DNA of 64,000 nt from Planctobacterium marinum (GCF_036322805.1 NZ_AP027272.1:868001-932000), one strand, 5' to 3'. Shown: positions 17,614-26,996, numbered from the stretch's first letter. A program made the numbers and translations. Notes: generated from the letters alone by a model not told the origin.

Positions 17614-20600
17614 GTCTGTCATTCGTTGGTCCATCAGCAATCGGGTGCTGGTATTGTTGGTGACCGTGCTAATCGCTTTTGCCGGATTGTTCGCCGTTAA
17701 ACACACTCCGGTGGATGCCATTCCGGACTTGTCCGATGTGCAGGTCATTGTTAAGACCAGCTATCCGGGACAATCACCCCAAGTGGTGCAGGATCAGGTA
17801 ACCTTTCCACTGACAACGGCCATGTTATCGGTACCCGGTGCTCAAACGGTGCGGGGCTACTCGTTTTTCGGTGATTCCTATGTTTATATCATCTTTGATG
17901 ATGATACTGATCTGTATTGGGCCCGAAGTCGGGTGTTGGAGTATCTGAGCCAGGCGGCGTCAAACTTGCCTGAAAGCGCGAAACCGCAACTGGGGCCTGA
18001 CGCAACGGGGGTCGGCTGGGTATACATCTATGCCTTAACTGATCGAAGTGGACAGCATGATATTAGCCAGTTGCGCTCAATTCAGGACTGGTTTTTAAAA
18101 TACGAATTGCAAACTGTTCCAGGGGTGTCTGAAGTGGCCTCTGTAGGCGGTATGGTGAAACAGTACCAGGTGCAGGTGGACCCGGATAAACTCAGGGCCT
18201 ACAACATCCCTTTGTCCCATGTACAAATGGCCCTCAAACGCGGTAATCAGGAAATGGGGGCATCAGTACTGGAGATGGCGGAGGCAGAATACATGGTAAC
18301 GGCCTCCGGCTACATTCAATCCAGTACCGATATCGAGCAAATCCCACTGGGCCTGAATGAGCAAGGCACGCCATTGACCATCGGAGATATCGCGGTGGTG
18401 GGATTAGGGCCGCAAATGCGTCGTGGTATCGCTGAACTCAACGGTGAGGGTGAAGTGGTGGGCGGTGTTGTGGTGATGCGCTTTCAGGAAAATGCGCAAA
18501 AAACCATTGCCGGCGTTAAAGAGAAGTTAGCTTCATTACAATCCTCTTTGCCAGAAGGCGTGGAAGTTGTCACGGTTTATGACCGCTCTGATCTGATCAA
18601 TCGCGCAGTTGATAATCTTTGGCAAAAACTCGGTGAAGAGTTGTTGATAGTCGCCCTGGTTTGCGCTGCTTTCCTGTTTCATTTGCGCTCAGCATTTGTG
18701 GCGGTAGTGACCTTACCTTTAGGGATCTTAGTGGCGTTCATCATTATGTATCTGCAAGGGATCAACGCCAATATTATGTCTCTTGGTGGGATTGCTATTG
18801 CCATTGGCGCCATGACAGATGGTGCCATAGTGATGATTGAGAATATGCATAAGCATATGGAGAAAACTCCGCTCAATGAGCAAAATCGCTGGCAAATAGT
18901 GGCAAAGGCCACATCTGAAGTAGGACCTGCCCTGTTTTTTAGTCTGCTTATAATCACTGTATCCTTTTTACCGGTTTTTATACTGGAAGCTCAGGAGGGC
19001 AGAATGTTTACGCCCCTGGCTTACACCAAAACCTATGCCATGGCGGCATCGGCGGGTTTGGCCGTGACTTTGGTGCCAGTGTTAATCGGTTATTTCATCC
19101 GCGGTAAAGTTACTTCAGAACAAGCAAACCCCTTAAATAAGGCGTTAATTGCGTTATATAAACCGATTTTGGCTAAAGTGTTGCAATACCCCAAAATCAC
19201 CATCGCGTTCGCTTTGGTGGTCACCATTGTTGGGTTTTATCCCATCAACAAGATTGGCAGTGAGTTTATTCCGCCCCTGGATGAAGGGGATTTGATGTAT
19301 ATGCCAACTACTTATCCGGGCATTTCCATTGGCAAAGCCCGTGAATTATTGCAGCAAACCGACAAGCTCATTCGCACCGTGCCAGAAGTGCAGAACGTAT
19401 TCGGCAAAGTTGGGCGAGCAGATACAGCCACCGATCCAGCACCGCTCACCATGATCGAAACCTTTATTCAATTGAAACCCAAAGCGCAATGGCGAGTGGG
19501 GGTTACTACTGAGTCATTGAAAGCCGAACTGGATAGTTTGGTGAAATTTCCGGGAGTCACTAACGCTTGGGTGATGCCCATCAAAACCCGGATAGACATG
19601 CTGGCAACGGGCATTAAAACCCCGGTGGGTATTAAAGTGGCTGGGCCAGAGCTGAGTGTTATTCAGGATATTGGTAGCGAAATTGAGAGGATTCTGCAGG
19701 ACGTGCCGGGCACCGCTTCGGTGTACTCCGAACGAGTTGCAGGTGGACGATACATAAAAGTGGACATACTTAGAGATAAAGCTAGTCGTTTTGGCTTGAA
19801 CATCGCTGACGCACAACAAGTGGTATCCACCGCCATTGGCGGTATGAATGTCACTCAAACCATAGAGGGACAGGAGCGCTACCCGGTGAACCTGCGTTAT
19901 CCACAAGATTATCGAGACAGCCCGGAAAAGCTGGCGCGACTGCCTGTGGTCACGCCATCAGGTCAACGTATAGCGCTTGGTGATGTAGCTGATATTCGCA
20001 TCGAAACTGGACCGCCGGGGATTAAGAGTGAAAACGCCCGTATCAATGGCTGGAGCTTCATTGATATTGATGGGGTTGACGTGGGCAGTTACGTACAACA
20101 AGCCAAAGCAGTGCTGGCTAAAGAGTTAGATTTACCCGCGGGGTATTCCGTCAACTGGGCCGGACAATATGAATACATGGAGCGTGCCAAAGCCAAGTTG
20201 GCGTATGTGTTACCCATGACACTAGCTATTATCCTGTTGTTATTGTTTCTCAACTTTCGTCGTTTTACTGAAGTCGCAATGATTATCGGCACATTGCCTC
20301 TGGCCATGATTGGCGGCTTATGGCTATTGTATCTGGAGGGGTTCAATTTCTCCGTTGCCGTGGGAGTTGGTTTTATCGCGCTGGCGGGGGTTGCAGTGGA
20401 AATTGGGGTACTGATGTTGGTTTATCTGAATCAGGCATTCAAAGACGCACAACAATCAGCGATAACAAATGCTACTCCCATTTCGCTCCGCCAGTATCAA
20501 CAAACTTTGTTGCAAGGGGCCAGTTTGCGAGCGCGGCCGGTGATCATGACGGTGGCCACCATTATTTTAGGATTGTTACCTATTTTATATGGCACCGGCA

Positions 20601-20746
20601 CCGGGGCCGAAGTGATGAGCCGTATTGCAGCACCTATGGTGGGCGGCATGACCAGTGCCTTGTTATTGACTTTGATTGTCATGCCGGCGGTTTATAGCTT
20701 GATAAAAACAAGAGAGCTAGACAGGTTTAACCGACAGTTTAATTGA
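17606..20746 (+). CDS. cusA: Cu(I)/Ag(I) efflux RND transporter CusA
   Basis: 1046-aa inner-membrane heavy-metal-efflux RND pump, the normal length. N-terminal helix and PVDAIPDLSDVQVIV; porter domains with YPGQSPQVVQDQVTFP; the helix-4 region with IAIGAMTDGAIVMIENMHKH, carrying the proton-relay Asp; and the CusA-type stretch MPIKTRIDMLATGIKTPVGI. Methionines in this periplasmic part are consistent with Cu(I)/Ag(I) rather than Zn/Co. GTG at 17606 overlaps cusB. With CusC and CusB it should form the tripartite pump that exports monovalent copper and silver from periplasm and cytoplasm. Confidence 0.95.
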   Translation: MIESVIRWSISNRVLVLLVTVLIAFAGLFAVKHTPVDAIPDLSDVQVIVKTSYPGQSPQVVQDQVTFPLTTAMLSVPGAQTVRGYSFFGDSYVYIIFDDDTDLYWARSRVLEYLSQAASNLPESAKPQLGPDATGVGWVYIYALTDRSGQHDISQLRSIQDWFLKYELQTVPGVSEVASVGGMVKQYQVQVDPDKLRAYNIPLSHVQMALKRGNQEMGASVLEMAEAEYMVTASGYIQSSTDIEQIPLGLNEQGTPLTIGDIAVVGLGPQMRRGIAELNGEGEVVGGVVVMRFQENAQKTIAGVKEKLASLQSSLPEGVEVVTVYDRSDLINRAVDNLWQKLGEELLIVALVCAAFLFHLRSAFVAVVTLPLGILVAFIIMYLQGINANIMSLGGIAIAIGAMTDGAIVMIENMHKHMEKTPLNEQNRWQIVAKATSEVGPALFFSLLIITVSFLPVFILEAQEGRMFTPLAYTKTYAMAASAGLAVTLVPVLIGYFIRGKVTSEQANPLNKALIALYKPILAKVLQYPKITIAFALVVTIVGFYPINKIGSEFIPPLDEGDLMYMPTTYPGISIGKARELLQQTDKLIRTVPEVQNVFGKVGRADTATDPAPLTMIETFIQLKPKAQWRVGVTTESLKAELDSLVKFPGVTNAWVMPIKTRIDMLATGIKTPVGIKVAGPELSVIQDIGSEIERILQDVPGTASVYSERVAGGRYIKVDILRDKASRFGLNIADAQQVVSTAIGGMNVTQTIEGQERYPVNLRYPQDYRDSPEKLARLPVVTPSGQRIALGDVADIRIETGPPGIKSENARINGWSFIDIDGVDVGSYVQQAKAVLAKELDLPAGYSVNWAGQYEYMERAKAKLAYVLPMTLAIILLLLFLNFRRFTEVAMIIGTLPLAMIGGLWLLYLEGFNFSVAVGVGFIALAGVAVEIGVLMLVYLNQAFKDAQQSAITNATPISLRQYQQTLLQGASLRARPVIMTVATIILGLLPILYGTGTGAEVMSRIAAPMVGGMTSALLLTLIVMPAVYSLIKTRELDRFNRQFN

Positions 20747-20906
20747 TAGTTTCTGGCGGGATATCGCGCATCTGGAAAATGTTGATTTGTGATGATGCCG
20801 CTCAAAGCGTTGCTTATTGGATATTAGCGGGTAATATGGAGGTTTTTGGGATACTTTGCTTGCGTGGCAAGGTATCCAGTCAGAAGTTAAGGAATATCCT
20901 CACAGA

Positions 20907-21353
20907 ATGTCCAGCATTGCGCAAACCCCTGATAAGCACCAATTTAAGAACAAATACGGTAGCGTTTCTCTTGAAAGAAATGGTCGCATAATTGTTGCCA
21001 GCTTTGTTGGTGCCATTAATGCAGGGGTTTTAAAGTATTTTAGTGAACACCTGGAGCTGCTTTTAGGGGAGCTAAAAGGGCGCCCTTGGTGCTACCTTAA
21101 TAATTCTCCAGAGGCGATGGTGGGAACTGAAGAAGCCGAAGCTGTGTTGATTGAATCAGGCAGACTGGGGCATAAATGGGGCTGTGTCCAGGCGGCTTAT
21201 GTTTTAACTTCGCCAGTAGCCATAGCACAAACCAAGCGGATAAGAGAAAACATTGGTATTGAACAACCGCTAAGTGACGTGCTGTTTTCCAACGAAGACG
21301 ATGCTTTCCAATATTTGACTGCGTTCCTGGATCAGCTGCCGGAGTCATCGTAA
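20907..21353 (+). CDS. Conserved-looking hypothetical protein (possible STAS/SpoIIAA-like fold)
   Basis: 148 aa from ATG 20907; the frame is open to 20856 but an ATG start fits better. Not recognised with certainty. It is soluble, with no signal peptide, and begins with a beta-rich part (GSVSLERNGRIIVASFVGAI) followed by a helix (KYFSEHLELLLGELKGRPWC) and further beta/alpha units. This pattern resembles the SpoIIAA/STAS-like folds seen in small marine bacterial proteins, but the similarity is structural intuition only. The stop codon directly abuts the ATG of the next gene (TAAATG), so the two are one transcription unit. Confidence 0.65.
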   Translation: MSSIAQTPDKHQFKNKYGSVSLERNGRIIVASFVGAINAGVLKYFSEHLELLLGELKGRPWCYLNNSPEAMVGTEEAEAVLIESGRLGHKWGCVQAAYVLTSPVAIAQTKRIRENIGIEQPLSDVLFSNEDDAFQYLTAFLDQLPESS

Positions 21354-22106
21354 ATGCTTCGCCGCGGCGCTCTCTATGGCATCTTGTGTTCAGTGCTATT
21401 GATGGCGGGAAAAACGGCGGCAGATGAAATTCTCTTTGTGGCAGAGCAACTGCCTCCCATTCATTTTATCAACAGCCAAAAACAAGCCGATGGTTTTTTG
21501 GTAAAACTGGCGCAAGCGGCGGCCGACAGAGCAGGGCTTCCTTCCAGAGTAGAGCTGATGCCCCAAGCTCGAGCCTTTGAGCAAAGCACTTCCCAAAGCA
21601 ATGTATTCATGTTGTCTTTGTTGCGTTCTGATACCAGAGAAAAGCAATTCCAATGGGTCGGTTCGGTATATGAAACTAAAGCGTTTTTAATTGGTCTGGC
21701 AGAGCGTAGCGATATACAACTCAGCTCTCTTGAAGATGCCAAGAGCCTGGTGGTTGGCACCGTGCGCGGTTATTTCTCAGAATACTGGTTAAGGCAACGA
21801 GGATTCAGTGATAAACACAATTTGGGCCTTGCGGTGCAATATGACCATCTCTGGGGCATGTTATTTAAGGGGCATGTGGACCTGGTATTAACCAACGCCT
21901 TATCGCAAAATCTGGAAATCAATAAAGCGGGTTACAAGCCGGAGCAAGTGAAACGCTATCTGGCTTTACCTGAGCTCACCAGAGAGCTGTATATCGCCAC
22001 CGGGTTAAACACCAACAAAAAGATTGTTGAGCAGTTAAGTAGCGGCCTCGAATCAATGAAAGTCGATGGCACTTACCAGGCATTAAAAGCAGAGTGGTTA
22101 GACTAA
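21354..22106 (+). CDS. Periplasmic substrate-binding protein, SBP_bac_3 type
   Basis: 250 aa. A signal peptide covers about residues 1-23 (ending TAADEI), followed by the family-3 solute-binding fold: EQLPPIHFINSQKQADGFLV, RVELMPQARAFEQ, a hinge region LVVGTVRGYFSEYWL and the C-terminal GTYQALKAEWL. No ABC permease or ATPase is nearby, so it is either a stand-alone binding protein or a sensor partner. It is translated immediately after the hypothetical protein at 20907. Ligand unknown; the conserved Arg of amino-acid binders could be the Arg of LSLLRSDTREK, but that is uncertain. Confidence 0.8.
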   Translation: MLRRGALYGILCSVLLMAGKTAADEILFVAEQLPPIHFINSQKQADGFLVKLAQAAADRAGLPSRVELMPQARAFEQSTSQSNVFMLSLLRSDTREKQFQWVGSVYETKAFLIGLAERSDIQLSSLEDAKSLVVGTVRGYFSEYWLRQRGFSDKHNLGLAVQYDHLWGMLFKGHVDLVLTNALSQNLEINKAGYKPEQVKRYLALPELTRELYIATGLNTNKKIVEQLSSGLESMKVDGTYQALKAEWLD

Positions 22107-22186
22107 CCAAGTTGCTTTATGACAGATTCTTTACATTTTTGTGAATTGCTACTATCGTTCTTGGGCAGCAATTCAGAGCGTAAAGA

Positions 22187-22384
22187 ATGGAAAGTGAACT
22201 CTACAGAAAAGCGATGTCATTTTTTCATGATGCCAAGATGACAGAGAAGTGGCTCAACCACCCCTGTCAGCTATTCGACAATGCCACACCATTAGAGCTG
22301 TACTCCACAGCAGAAGGCCGCAAAAAAATCCTCAATTATCTGGATACCTGTAATGGGGAGTCTGGTAGTTCATTACCCAAATAA
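22187..22384 (+). CDS. Small protein resembling the Xre/MbcA/ParS toxin-binding domain (DUF2384)
   Basis: 65 aa from ATG 22187. The central part, KWLNHPCQLFDNATPLELYS followed by TAEGRKKILNYL, fits the pattern W-L-x2-P...P-x-E-L-x3-x-x-G-R of the C-terminal domain of MbcA/Xre/ParS antitoxins, which bind RES-type toxins. The usual N-terminal helix-turn-helix is missing and no RES-domain toxin gene adjoins it. It may be a stand-alone regulator, a remnant of a toxin-antitoxin pair, or a chance match in a short protein. It lies 80 bp after the binding-protein gene. Confidence 0.5.
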   Translation: MESELYRKAMSFFHDAKMTEKWLNHPCQLFDNATPLELYSTAEGRKKILNYLDTCNGESGSSLPK

Positions 22385-22677
22385 TCAGTTGGTTAATACT
22401 AAATTGCTACATCAGCTATATAGACTCAGGGCCACAAACCTCTTTTGTTAATTTCAGATTATAAAGTTACAAGCAGGATACAGGCTTTTTTTTGCTCAAG
22501 AGTTACTCACCTCATCGGGAAGCTAACAATAATCAAAGTACCTTCCATGGCATAAAACCCCACAATAAATATCCACTTCAAACGTGCACTTTTAAAATTT
22601 CCGGCTATATTTTTACTCTCCACGAGGGGGTTTAATTTCACCTTCAGGTTAATTATTTCAAATAGGGAAACACGGAT
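22385..22677. other. Intergenic region before the amine oxidase gene
   Basis: 293 bp, AT-rich. It should hold the promoter of the oxidase-decarboxylase pair. I see no clear -35/-10 pair, operator or small reading frame. The ribosome site AGGGAA lies shortly before the ATG at 22678. Confidence 0.35.
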
Positions 22678-24504
22678 ATGGCAGAGTTTGAGTTAGATGT
22701 AGCGATAGTGGGTGGTGGGGTTTCAGGTGTTTATAGTGCCTGGCGGTTGCAACAGGCTTACGGTGATACCCAGAAAATAGCGGTATTTGAATACAGTAAT
22801 CGCATTGGTGGCCGACTGTATAGTCGCATAATCCCCGGTTTACCCAATGTGGTGGCCGAGCTGGGGGGAATGCGTTATATCCCGGAAGATCACATTATGG
22901 TGAAAACCCTGGTGAATGAGCTCGGCTTGCAAACCAAAAATTTTCCGATGGGCTCTTCACTGCCTCTCGATCCCAATGATCCCAACAGCCCGGTAGCGCA
23001 TGCCGATAATAATCTGTTTTATCTGCGCGGTGAATATTTCCGCTACCGCGACTTTGCCGAGTGTCCGGATCGCATCCCCTACAAAATGAACTGGTCAGAG
23101 AAAGGTTATGGCCCGGAAAACCTGCAGGTAAAAGTGATGAACCTGATTTGCCCCGGCTTTGCCGACATGAGCCTATGTGAGCAAATGCAGCTCAAAGTAT
23201 TCGGCAAAGAAATCTGGAAGTACGGTTTCTGGAACTTGCTGGAGCGGGTACTGAGCAACGAAGCTTACCAATTTATGAAGGACGCTGGTGGTTACGATGC
23301 CAATGTGGCTAATGCCAGTGCAGTGACTCAGTTACCGGCCACGGAATACTCAGATGACACAGTGTTTCTCACCCTAAAAGACGGCTTCCAGTCTTTGCCA
23401 TTGACCCTCGCAGCTAACTTTGATGCTATGCCCGGCGGCGTATTGCCTTGTGGTGAGCGCATCTATATGAACTATCGGCTGGATGAAGTGAAGCTGCGGG
23501 AAGATGAGAACAGTAGTTATGAACTGATATTTTATCCCACAGAAACCGACTCGGCAGGTAAGACGCACCAATGTAATGATGCTGAACCCATCATCGTACA
23601 TACCAAAAAGCTGATTCTGGCGATGCCACGTCGCTCTCTGGAACTCATTAAATCTGACTTCTTCAACGATCCGTGGTTAAAAGAAAACATTCCGTCAGTG
23701 CTCATCCAAAAAGCCTTCAAGATGTTTATGGCTTATGAGCGTCCCTGGTGGCGCAGTCTGGGATTAGTGGCAGGCCGTTCGGTGACCGACTTGCCCATTC
23801 GCCAGACCTACTACATGGGTACCGAATGCGAACAGGAAGGCGGCGAAAACACCATGAATTCCCTGTTGATGGCCTCTTACAACGACATCGAAACCATTCC
23901 TTTCTGGAAAGGTCTGGAAAAAGGGGAGCAATACCTGGGCTTTTTGCCTAATCAAAGTCGCTGCTCTATCGAGGGGGAAGAAGTCGTATTGAAACACGAG
24001 TTTCAGATTACCCAAGATATGGTGGAGTCGGCCCAGCGTCAGATAGAGGCATTGCACAATCAAAAAGAACTCCCCATGCCTTATTCTGCTGTTTATCAGG
24101 AGTGGGGCGAAGATCCCTACGGTGGTGGATGGCACGAGTGGAAAGCCAATTATCGCCTGGATGAGGTGATGTGTCGGATGCGTCACCCGGTGGTTGAGCA
24201 AGACATCTATATCGTCGGCGAAGCCTACTCTTATGAGCAAGGTTGGGTAGAAGGGGCGCTTAATACTGCTGAGTCCACCCTTGAGTCGTTTTTTGGTTTG
24301 GATAAGCCCGACTGGTTGGTGAATGACCCTGATTACCCTGAATGGCTTGAGGCTAATCACGGCTTTAGCTTTTTACCGGTGCCTTGCCCGGATGGCTGCC
24401 AATGCAACCAAAACAAGCCACCGTTTACCTGCAGCAATTGCGGTAAAACCTTAAATGAAGTGACCGAATTTGCCTATGAGGGGATTAATCATGTCCAGAA
24501 ATAA
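22678..24504 (+). CDS. FAD-dependent amine oxidase with Cys-rich C-terminal tail
   Basis: 608-aa flavoenzyme of the amine oxidase / L-amino-acid oxidase superfamily, expected to oxidise an amine or amino acid to the imine and then the oxo product with O2. The FAD dinucleotide motif is VAIVGGGVSGVYSAWRL, followed by the second FAD element NRIGGRLYSR and the substrate-side ELGGMRYIP. The C-terminal FAD element is DIYIVGEAYSYEQGWVEGAL. After about residue 575 comes a Cys-rich tail, CPDGCQCNQ...FTCSNCGK, spaced like a small zinc ribbon and unusual for the family. No signal peptide. It overlaps the decarboxylase start by 14 bp. Substrate unknown; the partner suggests an amino acid giving a 2-oxo acid. 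Confidence 0.85.
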   Translation: MAEFELDVAIVGGGVSGVYSAWRLQQAYGDTQKIAVFEYSNRIGGRLYSRIIPGLPNVVAELGGMRYIPEDHIMVKTLVNELGLQTKNFPMGSSLPLDPNDPNSPVAHADNNLFYLRGEYFRYRDFAECPDRIPYKMNWSEKGYGPENLQVKVMNLICPGFADMSLCEQMQLKVFGKEIWKYGFWNLLERVLSNEAYQFMKDAGGYDANVANASAVTQLPATEYSDDTVFLTLKDGFQSLPLTLAANFDAMPGGVLPCGERIYMNYRLDEVKLREDENSSYELIFYPTETDSAGKTHQCNDAEPIIVHTKKLILAMPRRSLELIKSDFFNDPWLKENIPSVLIQKAFKMFMAYERPWWRSLGLVAGRSVTDLPIRQTYYMGTECEQEGGENTMNSLLMASYNDIETIPFWKGLEKGEQYLGFLPNQSRCSIEGEEVVLKHEFQITQDMVESAQRQIEALHNQKELPMPYSAVYQEWGEDPYGGGWHEWKANYRLDEVMCRMRHPVVEQDIYIVGEAYSYEQGWVEGALNTAESTLESFFGLDKPDWLVNDPDYPEWLEANHGFSFLPVPCPDGCQCNQNKPPFTCSNCGKTLNEVTEFAYEGINHVQK

Positions 24505-26239
24505 TGCCCTTAAAAGCCGTGCTAAAAAAGCCCATTTCTCGGTTGCTGATTACCTGTTAACACGCCTGCAACAGCTTGGCCTGGATAAAGTGTTCCAGGT
24601 GCCGGGTGATTATGTGGCTGAATTTATGGATGCATTGGAAAACTTTGAGGGTATTGATGCCATCGGCGATGTGAATGAGCTGGGGGCCGGATACGCCGCC
24701 GATGGATACGCCCGCTATAAAGGTATCGGTGCTGTGTCGGTACAATTTGGTGTGGGTACTTTCAGTGTCTTAAATGCCATTGCGGGCTCTTATGTAGAGC
24801 GCAATCCGGTGGTGGTGATCTCTGCCAGTCCTACCACTCAGAATCGCATCACCATTCAGGAAACCGGGGTATTATTCCATCATTCCACAGGCCGATTGGG
24901 AGCGGATCGCAACGTCTTTAGTAATGTTACTGTGGCTGCGGAGATATTAAGTGATGCTAAAAAAGCACCGCAGCAAATTGATGAAGCCTTAACCCAAGCC
25001 ATTACGCACCGACGTCCCATTTATCTGGAAGCCTGGCAAGACGTTTGGGGGATGCATTGCCCTGAACCACAGGGCGAATTAAGCCCCATCAAAAAGCCCA
25101 GCCAAAAAGCTTCGCTTGAAGCCATGTTGCAACAAGCCCTTGAGAAGATAAAACGGGCCAGACAACCCGTGGTTTTAGTGGGCGTCGAAATTGCTCGTTT
25201 TGGTTTGCAAGAACAGGTATTGGAGCTGTTGCGCGCCAGTGGTTTACCATATGCCACCACCACATTGGGTAAAACTGCGCTGGATGAAAATGATGGTTTA
25301 TTTATTGGTACTTATGCAGGTGCCGCCTCCAATCCAGATACCAACACTTATTTCAATGAGGCCGATGCAATTTTAGCCCTTGGAGTTATCTTTACCGATG
25401 ACTACCTGGATGTTCTGGAAAAGCAGTTCGCCGATATCATTAACATGAATTCTCAGGAAGCACGGGTGGGCTTTGACCATTTTAAAAATGTGCACATGGC
25501 GGAGTTTATTGAAACCCTGTGCCATAAATTTGAGCATAGCTGTGATTTTCCACTAATGGATGTATCCCTGCCGCTCATTCCGACAATGCCTGCGCTATCG
25601 CCAGAACTGCTGCAGCAGGCGTTAGGCTATAAAACCTTTTTTGAGGTGTTGTGGGCCTGGTTGGTGGAAGAGGAATTATTGGCAACAACAAACCTCATCT
25701 TGGGCGAAAGTTCCTCTTTGTATCAGGCTGCGAGATTAACGGGTATGCCAAGAGACAGTTTTGTGGGAGATGCCGCCTGGGGTTCGCTGGGCCATGAAAC
25801 TGGCTGTGTTACGGGCACTTCCATGGCCAGTGATAAACGCAGTCTGGTGGTAGCGGGAGATGGCGGCTTTATGATGATGTGTCAGGCTTTGTCTACCGTA
25901 TCTCGCAATAACCTGGATGCCGTGGTGTTCGTCATGAGCAATGGGGTTTATGCCATTGAACAATCCTTTGTGGATGTATGCGCTTTTACCCCTGATGGCA
26001 AATTTGCCCCCTTTGATATATTGCCCAAGTGGGATTACATGGGATTAGCCCAAGCCTATAATATGCCCGGCTATCAGGTACAAAATTGTGAGCAACTATT
26101 GGAGGTGTTGCAGGGTATTCAGATACAGCCACAACAAGCAGCACTAGTGGAAGTGTTAATACCGGAGCACGATTTGGCCCCGGCACTTGAGGATTTGGTG
26201 AAATCTATTACTGGAAAATCACCGGCCGATTGTAAATAG
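24491..26239 (+). CDS. Thiamine-diphosphate 2-oxoacid decarboxylase (pyruvate/indolepyruvate decarboxylase family)
   Basis: About 582 aa from ATG 24491, which lies inside the end of the oxidase gene. The N-terminal Pyr domain has FQVPGDYVAEF and the catalytic Glu in DVNELGAGYAADGYARYKG. The middle domain follows, and the C-terminal PP domain has the ThDP/Mg motif VVAGDGGFMMM...VMSNGVYAIEQ (GDG-x~26-N). This set is that of PDC, IPDC and phenylpyruvate decarboxylases, which convert 2-oxo acids to aldehydes. With the overlapping oxidase this gives an Ehrlich- or indole-acetate-like route amino acid to oxo acid to aldehyde; that combination is inference. The frame extends to 24470, but ATG 24491 fits the overlap. 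Confidence 0.88.
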   Translation: MSRNNALKSRAKKAHFSVADYLLTRLQQLGLDKVFQVPGDYVAEFMDALENFEGIDAIGDVNELGAGYAADGYARYKGIGAVSVQFGVGTFSVLNAIAGSYVERNPVVVISASPTTQNRITIQETGVLFHHSTGRLGADRNVFSNVTVAAEILSDAKKAPQQIDEALTQAITHRRPIYLEAWQDVWGMHCPEPQGELSPIKKPSQKASLEAMLQQALEKIKRARQPVVLVGVEIARFGLQEQVLELLRASGLPYATTTLGKTALDENDGLFIGTYAGAASNPDTNTYFNEADAILALGVIFTDDYLDVLEKQFADIINMNSQEARVGFDHFKNVHMAEFIETLCHKFEHSCDFPLMDVSLPLIPTMPALSPELLQQALGYKTFFEVLWAWLVEEELLATTNLILGESSSLYQAARLTGMPRDSFVGDAAWGSLGHETGCVTGTSMASDKRSLVVAGDGGFMMMCQALSTVSRNNLDAVVFVMSNGVYAIEQSFVDVCAFTPDGKFAPFDILPKWDYMGLAQAYNMPGYQVQNCEQLLEVLQGIQIQPQQAALVEVLIPEHDLAPALEDLVKSITGKSPADCK

Positions 26240-26273
26240 TCCGCAGAAATAAAGGTTAAAACTCATCCTGTAA

Positions 26274-26996
26274 TCAGGCGGCTTGTCTGGCTTGCTGGGT
26301 GAGTTTAACTAACTCCGTTCGCACATCCCCGCCAGACTGACACACTCGCTCAAAGGGTACATAGTAGTTGCGCTTTTCTGTGCGCATGTAAAAGCCCTGG
26401 CTCTGGATACCACTCATTTGTGGATTGTTATCATCAACACCGTGATGCTGTGCCAAAATTAAAGCCATGGCGTCGACGTGATCCTCATTCATGTGAGCAA
26501 TCATACGAGATTCCGTGGCAAAGTCCCAAGGGCTGGCTGCGCTTTGCCACTCCTCTGGCTCTATCCAGAAAATCTTGCCGAACCCGCCGATGTAGCGCAC
26601 CCGCACGATGTCCATTTGCCAAACGTGAAAATCGTGGGCCTGTTTGTAAGACTCTGCTTCCGGATAGCGCATGATATAGCGCTGTAAAACCAGCTCGGCT
26701 TGCTCTGAGTCGAGCTTTTTGGCATCACCTACTAAAGTTACCCGTCCATGGGCATTTTGGTCCCCTTCTAGTGCCTGCTCAAAAACCGTGACACTCATCC
26801 GACAATCGTGACTGAGGTTTTTAGCATGTTGCGCAATGTCACTGATGTAAAAGTACAGTTTACCCTCACTACAGCTGATAAAGGGTGTGACTGAGCCAAA
26901 AGGATAACCTCTAAGGTTATGAGAAATCGTAGACACAACACCACTTTGGGCGCTGTGTACCAGGTGTTTGGCTTCAGAAAGTGCTTGTGATCTCAT
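26274..26996 (-). CDS. hugZ: HugZ/HutZ family heme utilisation protein
   Basis: 240 aa. An N-terminal FMN-binding split-barrel (pyridoxamine-phosphate-oxidase-like) domain, with GVVSTISHNLRGYPFGSVTP and KIFWIEPEEW, is followed by a C-terminal DUF2470-type domain with MIAHMNEDHVDAMALIL. HugZ/HutZ proteins bind and degrade heme to release iron in the cytoplasm. It is the last gene of the hmuTUV-hugZ unit and overlaps the 3' end of hmuV by 23 bp, which supports the heme role. It ends convergently 34 bp from the decarboxylase stop, with no terminator visible between them. Confidence 0.9.
   Translation of the reverse strand: MRSQALSEAKHLVHSAQSGVVSTISHNLRGYPFGSVTPFISCSEGKLYFYISDIAQHAKNLSHDCRMSVTVFEQALEGDQNAHGRVTLVGDAKKLDSEQAELVLQRYIMRYPEAESYKQAHDFHVWQMDIVRVRYIGGFGKIFWIEPEEWQSAASPWDFATESRMIAHMNEDHVDAMALILAQHHGVDDNNPQMSGIQSQGFYMRTEKRNYYVPFERVCQSGGDVRTELVKLTQQARQAA

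Noticed and set aside
20743-20991. 82-codon plus-strand frame overlapping the cusA stop
   Set aside because: TTG start, no ribosome site, overlaps the better-supported gene at 20907 in another frame, and the protein has no recognisable features.
23764-24360. 198-codon minus-strand frame inside the amine oxidase gene
   Set aside because: Fully antisense to a well-supported enzyme and without family resemblance; a shadow of the coding strand.
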